From positions 64,993,092 through 65,057,091 of the forward strand of contig CM070905.1 in assembly GCA_036417435.1 (NCBI GenBank): DNA of 64,000 nucleotides, in the 5' to 3' direction. The position numbers and the translations under genes were made by a program. The notes beneath the pieces were generated by a model. That model searched no databases. It was not told the origin of the DNA and saw only the letters and a list, made by a program, of their open reading frames with translations. This DNA is from Inia geoffrensis (lineage: Eukaryota > Chordata > Mammalia > Artiodactyla > Iniidae). Below are positions 1 through 11,606 of the stretch, piece by piece. How positions within the stretch are numbered: position 1 is the stretch's first letter; every line of letters starts with the position of its first letter.

Positions 1-131
1 AGATCCCACATGGCGTGGAGCGGCTGGGCCCGTGAGCCAGGGCCGCTGAGCCTGCGCGTCCGGAGCCTGTGCTCCGCAACGGGAGAGGCCACAACAGTGA
101 GAGGCCCGCGTACCGCAAAAAAAAAAAAAAA
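1..131 (+). repeat. CHR-type tRNA-Glu SINE, cut by the window start
   Basis: This is the 3' two-thirds of the element, from AGATCCCACATGGCGTGGAG through GAGAGGCCCGCGTACCGC to a 15-base A tail. The tRNA-like head lies before the window. It is close to the cetacean consensus, so it is a young copy. Confidence 0.92.
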
Positions 132-272
132 TGGGAAGGTGAGTGTAGCATTCTAAATACAAGCTGATGAAGCATTAGGAATTATTTGAAAATTTAAACA
201 ACGGAATATAATTATGACCTGAAACTTTGTTTTCTTAGACTTTTAACTGTTTAAAAAACTTTTACATTTACG

Positions 273-480
273 TTTTTTTTTTTTTTTTGCGGTACGCGGG
301 CCTCTCACTGTTGTGGCCTCTCCCGTTGCAGAGCACAGGCTCCGGACGCGCAGGCTCAGCGGCCATGGCTCACGGGCCCAGCCGCTCTGCGGCATGTGGG
401 ATCTTACCAGACCGGGGCACGAACCCTTGTGCCCTGCATCGGCAGGCAGACTCTCAACCACTGCGCCACCAGGGAAGCCC
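273..480 (-). repeat. CHR-type SINE with perfect target-site duplication
   Basis: A full-length copy in reverse: a T run, GCGGTACGCGGGCCTCTCAC, then the tRNA-like head ending CCAGGGAAGCCC. The direct repeat CATTTACGTT at 265-274 and 481-490 is the target-site duplication (the last two bases may belong to the tail). Open frames across it on both strands are spurious. Confidence 0.95.
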
Positions 481-490
481 CATTTACGTT

Positions 491-1440
491 ATTTTTTAAA
501 TAAGCATTATAAGAAATAGTTTATAGAAACAGCTTTTCAAGGAAATTCTGATATGAATATCAAACAATAACATCATCTAATGCTTAAGTAAAATTGAAAT
601 TCAATAAAATTCAGAACACCTATTTCTGTCACATTCTGGAGGGTTTAACATAATTATGTCCCAATTTGAGACAATATTTCTAAATTTTCATTTTGTTTAA
701 CAGTTTATTTTTAAGGTTTTTGATTTAAAAACAATAAATTATCCGTTCTACTTTAGTTTTGAAAGTTTATTATAGTTTTTGAAAATCAGGTCATTTAATT
801 TTATTAACTTAAAAAAAGACCAACTAGTTAATTGAATCAGCTTAATACCAGAAGTAAAACTCTCTAAGAATGCCAATATTTAATATATGAGTAATGCTAG
901 AATGTGTGAAGAAATCAGCCTGAGCATTATAATAAACAAAAGATAGTTTTCTTTCTTTTTTTTTTTTTGTCAAAAAAAAGTAGGAAAAAAATGCAAATAT
1001 TACAACTGTTTAAAGTTTCATAATGTATCACCCTTCCTGATATGTTTTTTTAAATAGGTATTTTGACAAAATATGATCTTAGTAATTTTGGTATAGACCA
1101 AAAAATTAAAAAGTAACAAAAATGGCTGTATCTACTTAGAAACGTAATTACATGTGCTTTGTTTCAGTGTTTTTAAATCCAGACTGTGTAAACTACTTAG
1201 AGAAACAATAATTCAACTTCCCAAAAGTTGTAAATTCTGAATTAATGATGAAACAAGCCCAATCAGTTTCATGGAATTATTTTTTTCTATTATTAAAATG
1301 TATTTATAAATTGTCTTGTCCGATTTACGTCTCAGGACAATATATTTTCCTATTTGCTCAAGCTTAGAATATACAGGAAGTAGTTTCAGAATTGCCAACC
1401 CAAACCACGGCAAAAAAGTAAATCTAAGTTCAGTTGTTTG
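491..1440. other. AT-rich intronic DNA, no feature recognised
   Basis: Very AT-rich, with several poly-T and poly-A runs (for example 956-968). No repeat family, exon or RNA gene was recognised. Confidence 0.6.
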
Positions 1441-1469
1441 GGTGTGTGTGTGTGGTAAAAGTTACATAC

Positions 1470-2480
1470 AATGAAATGCCTAAATGTTAAGTGAATAAAG
1501 TAGTGAACTTTAACAAAAGCATGCACTCATGTAACCCCCATTTCTATCAAAGTATAGAACATTTTCATCACTCCCCAAAAGCTGTGCCCTTTCCTGGTCA
1601 GTCCCTCTTCTCAAAGGCAACCACTTTTCTATTTTTTTCCCTTATAAGTTGCCTCCTGTAGAGTTTCATATAAACGGCATGTTTAGTATTTATTTGATGT
1701 CTGCCATTTTAATGAGTGTGTGAGGGAATCCCACTGTGGTTTTAGTTTGCATTACCCTGATGTATAATGATGTTGAGCACATTTTCATGTGCTCACTGGC
1801 TATTTGTATGTCTTGCTTTGTGAACTAATTCTTTTGCTCATTAAAAAAAAAATTGGGTTGTATGTTTAGTATTGAGTTATAGGAGCTTTTAATATGTTCT
1901 GGATTTAAGTTTTTTACAAATACATGTTTTTCAAACATATGCTCCTTATCTATGGCCTGCCTATTCATTTTCTTAATGGTGTTAAAGAGAAGAAGTTACT
2001 AATTTTACTAAGTCAAGTTTAGCAACTTTTATGATTATTGCTCATTTCCTATCTAAGAAGTCTTGGCCTAGGTCCAGGTCACAAAAATTATCTTCTTTGT
2101 TTTCTTCTAGAAGCTTTATGATTTATCTTTTATATCGAGATATGTGATTCATCTGAAATTAATTTTTATGGTCTCAGGTAGAGTTAAGGAAGGTTTGTTT
2201 ATTATCCCATGTGGGTTTCCAGTTTTCCAGCACCATTTGTTGAAAATGCTTGCCTTTCCACATTAAGTTGCTTTGGTTCCACTGTTAAATATCAATCGAC
2301 TTTTTAAATGAGGGTCGATTTCTAGACTTTGTGTTGTGTTCATCAAGCTATGTACTTATTTCTGTGCCAGTTCCAGTCGTCTTGATTCTTGAGGCCTTAT
2401 GGTAAGCTCTTTTGTTTTTCTGGATCCTTGGCATTTTCATATGAGTGTTAGAAAGAGCTTTTTATTTTCATTAAAAAGAA
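1470..2480 (-). repeat. Old L1 fragment, 3' UTR and ORF2 end, antisense
   Basis: The plus strand reads as the complement of an L1 3' end. Typical phrases include the GATGTTGAGCACATTTTCATG block near 1770 and the block around 2220-2240 ending CAGCACCATTTGTTGAAAA. Divergence is high. The element appears to resume after 3471 beyond a sense-strand L1. Confidence 0.75.
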
Positions 2481-2489
2481 TAAAGTCTG

Positions 2490-3470
2490 TGTATAATACC
2501 AAAAAAGCACAGGCAACAGCAACAAAAATATATAAGTTGGACTTCATTCAAAATTAAAAATGTTTGTGTATCAAAAGAATCTATCAACAGAGTGAAAAGG
2601 CAACCCACAAAATGGGAGAGATATTTGCAAATCATATACCTGATGAGGTATTGATATCAAGAGTATAAAAAGCACAAGAAATCATCCACAGCAATAAGGA
2701 AAAAACCTGACTAAAAATGAGCAAAGGACTTGAATAGACATTTCTCCAAAGAAGATATACAAATGAGTAATAAGCACATGAAAAGATGCTAAACATTAAT
2801 CATTAGTATAACTCAAATCAAAACCACAATGAGATACTGCTTCAGACCCATTAAAATGGCTATTATTAAACAAACAAACAAAAATAGAAAAATAAGTTTT
2901 GGGGAGGATGTGGAGAAGAAGGAATTTCATTTGTGAGTGTATACCCAAAAGAATTGACAGCAGGGACTTAAATAAAGGGATACTGTACATTCATATTCAT
3001 GGCAGCATTATTGGCAGTACCTGAATGGTGGAAGCAGTCCAAGTGTCCATCAGTGGATGGATGGATAAACAAAATGTGGTATATGCGTACAGTGCGATAC
3101 TATTCAACCATAAAAAGGAAGGAAATTCTGACGCATGCTATAACATGGATGAACGTTGGGGACCTTACGCTGAGTGAAATAAGCCAGTCACAAAAGAACA
3201 AATGTTGTATGATTCTACTTAATATGGGATACTTAGTCGAGTTCATAGGGAAGGAAAATAGAATGGTGGTTGCCAGGAGCAGGGTGACTGTGGAGTTAGT
3301 GTTTAATGGGTGCAGAGTTTCAGTTGGGTAAAATGAAAAAGTTCAGGAGATGGTTGGTGGTGATGGTTGCACAACAGTGTGAAAATACTTAACGCTTCAG
3401 AAGTATACACTTAAAAATGGTTAAAATGGTAAATTTTATGTATATTTAACCAAAATTTTTCAAAAGAAGC
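2490..3470 (+). repeat. Old L1 fragment, ORF2 C-terminus and 3' UTR, sense
   Basis: The sense strand carries the ORF2 tail, for example a peptide around 3050-3110 reading CPSVDGWINKMWYMRTVRYY, which is the conserved C-terminal block of L1 ORF2. A typical 3' UTR follows and ends near 3460. The orientation is opposite to both neighbours, so it probably inserted into the antisense L1 around it. Confidence 0.8.
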
Positions 3471-3720
3471 CTACTGGGATTTTGATTAGCTTTGTGTTGA
3501 ATACATGGATGAATTTGGGGGAATATTAACATCTTAACAGTATTGTTTTCTGATCCATGAGCTAGGTATATCTCTACATTTATTCAGATTTTCAAATATC
3601 CATTATTTTTTCTCATTGGATGTTTTTGTGGTTTTCATTGTAGAAGTCTTGTATGCCTATTATTAAATGTATTCCTAAGTATTTAATGTTTTTTGATGCT
3701 ATTGTGTAAGAATAAAATAT
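3471..3720 (-). repeat. L1 fragment, antisense continuation
   Basis: GGGATTTTGATTAGCTTTGT and the following bases are the complement of the L1 ORF2 region that normally lies next after the block ending at 2480. This supports one antisense element split by the 2490-3470 sense insertion. Confidence 0.7.
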
Positions 3721-4235
3721 GATTTCTTTTAACTGTTTATGCAAGTGTTTAGAGCTACCAGGAGTTGAGGTAGTCAATTAGGATCACAAGCCAAGCTGAA
3801 AGTTACAATTAAAATTATTAATTTGTTGCAGTAGTATAAGCAAGAGGCCAAACAGGAAAGGTTGCTGGTTCCCAGAATGTTCCATTTCCCCCCCACTGAT
3901 AAGGGTCTAGTGGATTGGTGCTGAAATGGGGAGGGGTTGGGGCATTAAGGTCACTACTGAGGCAGCCTGGACAGAAGGTCCTTGCTGTTTAATGGACCCA
4001 GGGGCTGGAGGGGAGGAAAAGGAGAAGCGGTAGGCAGTAGAACAGTACTGAGTTGGTGGAGCAAAGTGTCTTTAAGACCCCTCAATAAGATTTTGGCAGA
4101 GGTGCACAAGCAGTCTTTCAGTCTGGCTTTTCCACCCCCCATGGAAAGAGGCCTCAAAAGTTGGATCAGCCTTACAGTCCTGGGATAAACACCCCTCCTG
4201 GTCGTGAGGTATTGCCTCTTTTATATGTGTTTTTT
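3721..4235. other. Unassigned 0.5-kb block between two antisense L1 pieces
   Basis: This segment is less AT-rich than its surroundings and has several G-runs near 3928-3945. It separates two pieces of apparently the same antisense L1 and ends at a T run (4231-4249). I could not assign a family. The ~68-codon frames on both strands look like chance. Confidence 0.5.
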
Positions 4236-4600
4236 TTTTTTTTTTTTTTGGATTTCATTTGCTAATATTTTGGTAAGGGTTTTGTGTCTCTATTCACGAA
4301 AGTATTATTCTTTTAATTTCTTAAGTCTTTATCAGGTTTTGTTATCAGGTTATATTGGCCTTCTAAAAGGTGTTACCAAGTATTCTGTTTTTTTTTTTTA
4401 AAGCATTTATTGATTGATTTTATTTCTTCATTGAGTTTTCATTGAATTCCTCAATGAAACCATCTGGACCAGAGTTTCTTTGTTGGGACGTTTTTGGTAA
4501 TTAATTCAATTTTAAAAATAGGTAACAGAGCTATTGAAATTTTTTCTTTTGTCTTATGTTAGTTTTGGTAAGCTGTGTTTTTTCAAGGAATTTATTCATT
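4236..4600 (-). repeat. L1 fragment, antisense RT region
   Basis: Contains the complement of the L1 reverse transcriptase block: CTCAATGAAACCATCTGGAC near 4450 is the reverse of the segment encoding SPGPDGF. Strongly diverged. Confidence 0.7.
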
Positions 4601-5200
4601 TCATTTCAGTTGGAAGTTGCTTCTTTTCTTTAGTCTTGCTTTTATTTTGAATGTGCATTACAACTATTTGCTTGAGACTTTCCAGCTTCCTATAATATTT
4701 CGGATCATATTCTGTTCTTCCTTCTAAGACTAGGTCAGTATTTACTTCTTTCATGTATCCTTCCAGACTTACATGATCCCATAATGATCTTTTTCTTACT
4801 TTGATTGCACTTGGGACCCACATAAAATCCCACATCATGCAGTTATCCTCTTGCTTGCAAATTGTCTATGAATTTTTACTTTTTTCACTAGATTAAGTCA
4901 GGCCTTCTATTTAGTCATGATGATTTCCTTAGTCTTATACAATATGGCACAAGAAGTTAATTCAGGATAAATGCTTATTATTTACTGATGCATTGCTAAA
5001 TCTGTACACATTCCAGCTTTATACACTGAAATAGTAAGTTATCTCTTTGAGGGCAGAGACATTTCTTTAAGTCCAAATTGATTGGTTTTTTTCATTTCTA
5101 ATTATTAAAAACAAACTTCAAAATAGTATATATATGTTGCAAACAACAGCAAAAAAGAGTGGTAAATAATGGTTTCTGATTGACTGTGATTATTTCACTC
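4601..5200. other. Intronic DNA, no feature recognised
   Basis: No repeat or exon was recognised. An 80-codon frame on the minus strand (4596-4838) has no recognisable domain and overlaps the L1 edge. Confidence 0.5.
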
Positions 5201-5204
5201 AGAG

Positions 5205-5350
5205 TAGGAGATCTCAGTTAGTCCAAGCTTGTCACTTGCCAGTGCTGGCAAGTCACTTAACCTCTATGGATCTCAGTTTTCTAACTTTACTGGAGAAGAT
5301 ATCAGGCTATATCATCTCTGAGGTCTAACACACTAGCTCTGATATTCGAA
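5205..5350 (+). repeat. MIR SINE fragment
   Basis: CAAGTCACTTAACCTCTATG followed by GATCTCAGTTTTCTAACTTT matches the MIR core region. An ancient mammalian SINE. Confidence 0.8.
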
Positions 5351-5599
5351 GGTTATGTGATGTTCCAAGTTCCCAAATAAATACTGCCTATGTGTTTACA
5401 TTCCATCACAGCTCTCCTGTAAACACCTACTTTCAGAATCTCTTGCTAGAGTATTCTGTAACTGTGTAGAATGTGATTAATGATCAAGTCTCTTAGAGTG
5501 GAAGCCATTCTTGTTGCCCTTTCTCTCATTTAGCTAGAGAGGAGTGGAAGTCATTTCCTTTGATAAGGCGTACTTCCTTTGATAAAGAGCAAATATCTC

Positions 5600-5875
5600 T
5601 TTTCTTTTTTAAAATAACTATATTGAGATCTCATTTTCATACCATACAAATTCAGCCATTTTAAGTGTAGACTGTAGTAATTTTTAATAAATTTATAGAA
5701 GTGTTCAGCTATCACTACAATCCTATTAGAGCAATTCCATCACCTCAAAAAGTGCTGTGCCTCTACACTGTAAATCCTAGCTTCCACCCCAGCCCCAGAC
5801 AACCATGGCAAATATTCTCTTGTCTCTGGTTCCTCATAGCCTATTCCTTTCCTGATCCTGTTTTTTTTTTTTTTT
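5600..5875 (-). repeat. Old L1 3' UTR fragment, antisense
   Basis: ATATTGAGATCTCATTTTCA and the following block around 5700-5760 are the complement of an old L1M-type 3' UTR. It ends in a T run at about 5861. Confidence 0.65.
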
Positions 5876-5948
5876 TTTCATCTTAATATTACACTTATGC
5901 ATGTTTCTGGTTTTGGGTTTTTTTTTTTTTTTTTCAAAAAAATTTTAA

Positions 5949-6429
5949 TGCACTAAAGGCAGCAAAGATTCTTTTCTAGAGGAAACTTTAGTCAGGTTAC
6001 TGAACTTTCTCCTCAGCTCATCTGTATATTTCCTTATAAAGTCCAGTGTTAGCAAGAACCCTGCTAAGTTACTTTAACCAGAACCCCCCACCCTTGATAT
6101 CTGATCACCCTAGATATCTGATCACGTTCCTCATCCTCTACCATTCTGATCACCTTGGCCTGTCTTAAGCAAAAATCCTTTTAGGTCAGTTTAGCCAGAA
6201 CCCCCTTAGCCCTGATGTTTCCGCTTACTAATTTTCTATCCACTGATCCCCACTGTGTTCTTTGGCTATAAATTCCCACTTGCCCGTACTGTATTCAGAG
6301 TTGAGCTCAATCTTTCTCTGCCAATATAAAATCCCATTGTAATGGTTCTTAAATCTATCATGATGGTCCTAAATAAAGCCTGCCATACCATCTTGAACAG
6401 CTGTCATTGAATATGTTTTTTGTTTAACA
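5949..6429 (+). repeat. Solo LTR of an old class I-like endogenous retrovirus
   Basis: A ~480-bp unit starting TG and ending CA. It has a TATA-like TATAAATTCC at about 6269 and AATAAAGCC at about 6372, spaced as U3 and R signals of an LTR. The C-rich block with repeated CCAGAACCCCC and the 3' end resemble ERV1 LTRs of artiodactyls. No internal retroviral coding sequence flanks it. No clear target duplication was seen, so the ends are approximate. Confidence 0.6.
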
Positions 6430-6659
6430 AAGGAATTTCTAATTAAAGAGATATTTCTAATTAAAGTGAGTCTTGAAATGTGAACAAATTACTCCATTTT
6501 ATTCCTTCTTCAGCTTGATATTTTACATTGGATGTTTTTAAAACAAGCCTGCTAAATTTATGTGAAGAGCCTAAATGTTATTAAATTGTAAAGTCTTTCT
6601 ACATTTTGGGAGAGAGTTTTATATAATGAATGATGAAGTGGGGATTTATAGCCACTCCA

Positions 6660-6840
6660 CCGGGTCTGAAACCTGTTTCTGTTATTTGTGAACTCTGCCT
6701 TTATGTTCCCTGTGGCTTAGTTTCTTTATCTGTAAAATAACCATAATCAGTAGTACCTAACCCAGAGATTGTTGGAGGATTAATTGAGATGAATACAAGT
6801 AAGTGGCTTGGCACAAGTGTTAGAGAATTGTAAGTGCCCT
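6660..6840 (+). repeat. MIR SINE fragment
   Basis: GGCTTAGTTTCTTTATCTGT with AAAATAACCATAATCAGTAG and GTAGTACCTAACCCAGAGAT follow the MIR consensus in order. Confidence 0.8.
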
Positions 6841-6849
6841 ATATTTGCA

Positions 6850-7085
6850 AATGACAACTGTAATAAACCATTTATATAACGCTTACTGTGGGTCAGGTAC
6901 CTCATGTATATATTTTGAATCGTTTAATCCTTACAGCTTCCCTGTTAGGTGAGCAGTAGTATTATCTCCTTTGAATTTTTGGAGAAACTAAGGCATAGAG
7001 AGCTTAAATAACTTCCCAAAAGAAAGTAGTGAAACTGATACTAAAATTCAGGTAGTCTGGCTCCAGAGCCTATGCTCTTAACCTA
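6850..7085 (-). repeat. MIR SINE, nearly full length, antisense
   Basis: Reads as reverse MIR: ACGCTTACTGTGGGTCAGGT, TCGTTTAATCCTTACAGC, AAACTAAGGCATAGAGAGCT and GTCTGGCTCCAGAGCCTATG. It lies directly after a sense MIR, so two MIRs sit in opposite orientation. Confidence 0.85.
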
Positions 7086-7392
7086 TACAGTCTCAACATA
7101 AATTTACATTTCAGCTCCCTGGTAGAATAAAACTTGCCTTTGTTAAATGTATTTGTTTCAGGCTAAATGATGACATCTCTTTCAATATCATATCTGATGC
7201 TCTGTTTATATTATGGTTTTCAAGACTATTTGATGTTCATTGAGATTGCAGTGCTATAATCTTTATTATTCTAACTATGCTATTTGATTTTCTTTGATAT
7301 TAAAAGGACTTATTTAAATAACTACTTTTCCTTTTTAACTTTAGATGTTATTAAATTATCCTTTATTTGTATTTATATTAAATGAGCATCAT

Positions 7393-7446
7393 AGCACTCA
7401 TAATAAATCTGACTCATAATAAATGAGCACTCATAATAAATCTGAC
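7393..7446 (+). repeat. Small imperfect direct repeat
   Basis: CACTCATAATAAATCTGAC occurs twice, with a partial copy between them. A local slippage product. Confidence 0.7.
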
Positions 7447-7478
7447 CTTTGTAGATGTTTATCTCTGGGACATTTGTA

Positions 7479-7787
7479 TTTTTTTTTTTTCGGCTGTGTT
7501 GGGTCTTAGTTGAGACGTGCGGGATCTTTCACGGCAGTGCGGGCTCTTCGTTGTGGCACGCAGGCTTCTTGCTAGTTGTGGAGCATGGATGGGCTTCTCT
7601 CTAGTTGTGGTGCATGGGCTACAGAGTGCACGGGCTCCGTAATTTGAGGCACGCCAGCTCAGTAGTTGTGGCACACGGGCTTAGCTGCCCCGTGGCATGT
7701 GGGATCTTAGTTCCCTGACCAGGGATCGAACCCAAGTACCCTGCATTGGACGGCAGCTTCTTTACCACCGGACTACCAGGGAAGTCC
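7479..7787 (-). repeat. Older tRNA-Glu SINE (long-body type) with target duplication
   Basis: Reverse orientation: a T run, GGCTGTGTTGGGTCTTAGTT, several TTGTGG-type body repeats and the tRNA-like head ending GACTACCAGGGAAGTCCC. CTGGGACATTTG is duplicated at 7465-7476 and 7788-7799. More diverged than the CHR copies. Confidence 0.9.
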
Positions 7788-7880
7788 CTGGGACATTTGC
7801 TTTTAACAAAATATACTCTGTCCTTTTTTAGGTGCAAGTTACATCTTTTACAAATAACTTTAAGATTGAAGGGTATATGA

Positions 7881-7918
7881 ATATTATATTCATTCATATA
7901 TATGAATGAATATAATAT
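7881..7918. repeat. Perfect 38-bp AT-rich palindrome
   Basis: The 18-base arm ATATTATATTCATTCATA is followed by a central TA and its exact reverse complement. The whole 38 bases equal their own reverse complement. It could extrude as a hairpin or cruciform. No target duplication or repeat end explains it. Confidence 0.95.
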
Positions 7919-8886
7919 ATTTACATTGTATTTATGTTATATATACACACATTAAAATGGCATACGTGTACATACTTAGTTCACACATATGATACGTACA
8001 TAATACCATATAAACTGAAGTTGCTGTTTGTGAAGATCTGTTATGCCATCTATATTTTTACCTTTTTGGTCACAAGTAATTTTAATTGTGATCATCTATT
8101 TACTGAATGCTTTTGTAGTCCCTCTATCTTGAAGAACAACACACATCGTTCTAATTATAGATGAAGAAATCTGAGTATATAGGCACAATGATGTGAAATT
8201 TTAGAGAGGTGAGTATTTGCATTAACCACCGGTTTTGGGGGGGCGGGGAAGATGACAGCACAGTGTAATTACATTTGGTAGATTAAATTTGGAGAATAGA
8301 TATACCTCACAGATAGCCTCTTGATTACCTGTGATCTGAGTGTTTTGTTTTGTTTTGAGAAGAGAGGTCACTTAAATGAGTAGAACAATACAAGATAATA
8401 GACAAAGAATTGCAGTCGTTTGAAATTTAGTGAGCTTAGCAAATAAGAACATTGTTATTTCAGAATCTTCATAAAATAAATGTCAGTTTGTTCCTTAGTT
8501 GAGAAGTTTGCATCAACTTGATTCCTTCTTCAGCATACGTGAAACAGAGACTTAAATCTCAAGAAATACATAACTTCAGAATTATATAACCTTAGGGTGA
8601 TCTTGTTCAGGTTTTAAAACGTGCATGTGTGTGTGTGTGTGTGTGTGTGTATTATAACATGGTTGTATTTGAGCAATGCTTTCATATTTCTATCTCTATT
8701 TTACGATTCAAGATAAAAATGAGAAGATTTCAAGCCTCATTTTTTCCCTCATTTTACCTGATTCACTTATTCTTTAGATGTGGTATGTGTCGTTAGTATA
8801 ACTCTACTTAATGTTGTTGACCCATATGGAGAGGTTGTTAATTAGGAAAGCCAAGAATATAATTTTCTTGCTTATTAAGGACAGTT
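7919..8886. other. AT-rich intronic DNA with a TG microsatellite
   Basis: No gene or repeat family recognised. It contains the dinucleotide run at 8626-8650 and a short G-rich spot near 8235-8248. Confidence 0.6.
8626..8650. repeat. (TG)n microsatellite
   Basis: 25 bases of uninterrupted TG. Likely polymorphic. Confidence 0.95.
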
Positions 8887-8898
8887 TCTCTGTCTTTT

Positions 8899-9130
8899 GT
8901 TTGTTTGTTTTTGGTTTTTTTTTGTGGGGGGTGGTTTGCGGTAAGCGGGCCTCTCACTGTTGTGGCCTCTCCCGTTGCGGAGCACAGGCTCCGGCCGCGC
9001 AGGCTCAGTGGCCATGGCTTACGGGCCCAGCCGCTCCGCGGCATAGTGGGATCCTCTAGGACCGGCGCACGAACCCGTGACCTCTGCATGGGCAGGCGGA
9101 CTCTCAACCACTGCGCCAGCAGGGAAGCCC
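8899..9130 (-). repeat. CHR-type SINE with target duplication
   Basis: A full reverse copy from GGTAAGCGGGCCTCTCACTG to CAGCAGGGAAGCCC. TCTCTGTCTTTT is repeated at 8887-8898 and 9131-9142. Confidence 0.94.
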
Positions 9131-9142
9131 TCTCTGTCTTTT

Positions 9143-11600
9143 TTTTTTGTGTGTGTGGTAGTGCATTTAGTATTTATCTTAATAGGCTCAAAAAATGAAC
9201 CTCACTTGACAACTTAATTAGGTAACTAACCAGGAAAAATGATGGGGAAGGTATAGGGCTAAAATTGGGAGGTTGAAGACTGTGTCAACCATGAGGATGC
9301 AGATAACTTTTCTGGGAACCAGTTGTCTCATTCATAAAATGAGCAGTGTATTTGATTGATTTGAAAATACTTTTTAATTTTCACATTCTATGATTTTATT
9401 ATACCATAGGAATGAAGAAAAAGAGAAATTCTGGGATTCTGAATAATTTACAACATAAACCTCCCACCAACGGTGCTATTTTTTATTGTATTAACCCATA
9501 ATATTTTTTCTAATTTTAATTGTTATATACTTTATAGGTCATAGCCTACCAGAAACATATGAGTTAATTACAAGGCAGCCACTTTTCATTTTTCACTAAT
9601 TGAGATGTAGGTTTGTGAGGAATGGTTTATAGTAGAAAACGTTTTCTTTCAATCTGAAAAGTGTTTTGTTTTCTTCTTCACTCTGTAAAACAAAATATTA
9701 TAGATTGAGCTTTTAAATAGACTAAAACATATTTGTAGATAAAAATAACATGCTATCTGGATATTTATAGCATATCTCATATTTACTGTAGCTTTATAGC
9801 TCCTAATAGGTTTACATGTATGATGTATGGTTCCTTTTCATTTTAATTCTTAATTTTTCTTTTAATTCTTCATTTTAATCCTTTTTGTGAAACAGTTTCA
9901 AGAAGCAATTGCATTTATCCTAAACTGGAAGGAATTAATATTATCAATTTCTGAATTAGCTCTTCCTATTACAATGCAGTTAATAGGATTTAAAGTTAAA
10001 TATAGTATACCTGTATACAGCAGGCTCCCATTTAAAAAGAGTTTTCTCCAATTCTGACCTCACTTTCTAGACAGACCTCCTGTAAGAAAATACACAATCA
10101 AGAATTAGGTTGACATTGTGAAATGACTTGGTAGCTGATTTTTATCATTGCACATAAACAGCACAGTTATTCTAAGTCACAGTATCACTTTCAGTCAGAT
10201 AACCACTAAAATCACTGCACTGTGGTTTCCTGAAAATGCCATAATCCTTCAAATGCCACATTAAACTGAGAGGAAAAACCATCAGTAGTGCCTGCACAGT
10301 TATGTAGAAGGATGAGCTATGAACCAAGTGAAAAGATGTTCTGGCAGAACAGTAACCTTTCCCTTGATGTGTGCATTTCCCATTACATTTTTGACACAAA
10401 ATGTTGCAGAATGATTTAATGGTGGCATTTTGTTTTGCTGACTCCAGTTTTTTCATTAAAAAGAAACCAAAGTTTAGGATAGGAATGTAGAGGAAGAGTG
10501 ACCAAGCACTGAATTCTATTACAGGAATCTGTTTTCAAAATAAGTTAAATTTGTTTTAGGAACATGACTTTTACCCCTTAACATTTTGTGTTAACTGTGA
10601 TAGACAAATCGTTTAGTTTTATTATATCTTTAAAACAATGTTGTTTGTTCTTTAAAGTTAATTTTGTTCCTCCACTGTTCTCCCCTCTTCTTTTTTTCTT
10701 CCTAGTAACTCTTGATCAGAAATGACATGTCAATAAATAGGAAAGCTTTGTTCAGTAATTACATAGACTGCACATATTGCATGTAACCCAGCAAGTGTCA
10801 TACTTTTTATTGTCACTTTAGATGCATATTACTCGAGCTGATTTTACAGAGAAACAAAGTACGAATGTCACTGGTCTAAAAGATCAATGCCTGTTAACTT
10901 TGAGAGGACACATTTCTATTGTGAATGAAGTCATAAAGTTGTCCCACATAAAGGTAGTACAAAGCTTTTTTGCACCTATGAAAACATGCTGAGAAAGAGA
11001 AAGATACTTGCCAAAATATATTTTGTAAGACTTGTAGCATTGGACTTTCAGTTTTAATGTTAATATGGAGTGCCTGGATATGGGCCCTGCCACACAATTA
11101 TTTAAAAAACAAAAACAAAAACTTGGGAATTTATTTTGCAAATACATATTTCTTAAAATCTCACTTTTGAAAAAAAGATACATCAGATAGTGTTTGACTA
11201 AACACTACTTTGGTCCCCCCCATCCCCCAGGATTATAAGAATATTCATAAAATGTGCAATTTCAACTAAAGAAATGGAAATTTGACTTGGAATTTCTCAC
11301 TCAGTATGCCCTTTTTCCCAGCTGACTAACTTTTTAAACAGGAGACTGTCGCTCTTTATGAACTCTGTTAAGTGTCCGCTATATTTAGTTTCCTGACTTG
11401 CTTTAATTCTGCTGCTCTTTCTTCCAAATGTCACAAAATGGAAGGGTTTACAATGAGTTCAACAATTCTTTATCTTCAAACTGTTACCTAGATCAAAAGA
11501 ACTAATCAGAACAATATGCAGTGTGGATATATGTTTTCAACTAAAAGTGACTTAGGGGCTTGTTAGTGATATAATTAAAGTATACCTTACTGAACACATA
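9143..11600. other. Intronic DNA, mostly unique
   Basis: A degenerate MIR-like stretch may lie near 9325-9350. Minus-strand frames of 94 codons (10172-10456) and 99 codons (10884-11183) show no recognisable domain. No repeat of the young families is present. The interval near 10750-11500 is of mixed composition and could include conserved noncoding DNA, which reading alone cannot show. Confidence 0.5.
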
Positions 11601-11606
11601 CCTTTA

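Noticed and set aside
287..519. Overlapping frames of 68-72 codons on both strands
   Set aside because: They are translations of a CHR-type SINE; the same peptides recur at every other SINE in the window.
2999..3331. 110-codon plus-strand frame
   Set aside because: It is the C-terminal ORF2 remnant of an old L1, not a host gene.
3928..3945. GGGG runs considered as a G-quadruplex
   Set aside because: Only three runs occur within reach; a fourth with an acceptable loop is missing.
8231..8250. G-rich spot considered as a G-quadruplex
   Set aside because: Too few separated G-runs to meet the pattern.
10172..10456. 94-codon minus-strand frame with several Cys residues
   Set aside because: The Cys spacing fits no zinc-binding motif I know, there is no splice or promoter context, and it lies in an inferred intron.
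10884..11183. 99-codon minus-strand frame
   Set aside because: No recognisable domain; a second frame overlaps it. Length is within chance for 64 kb.
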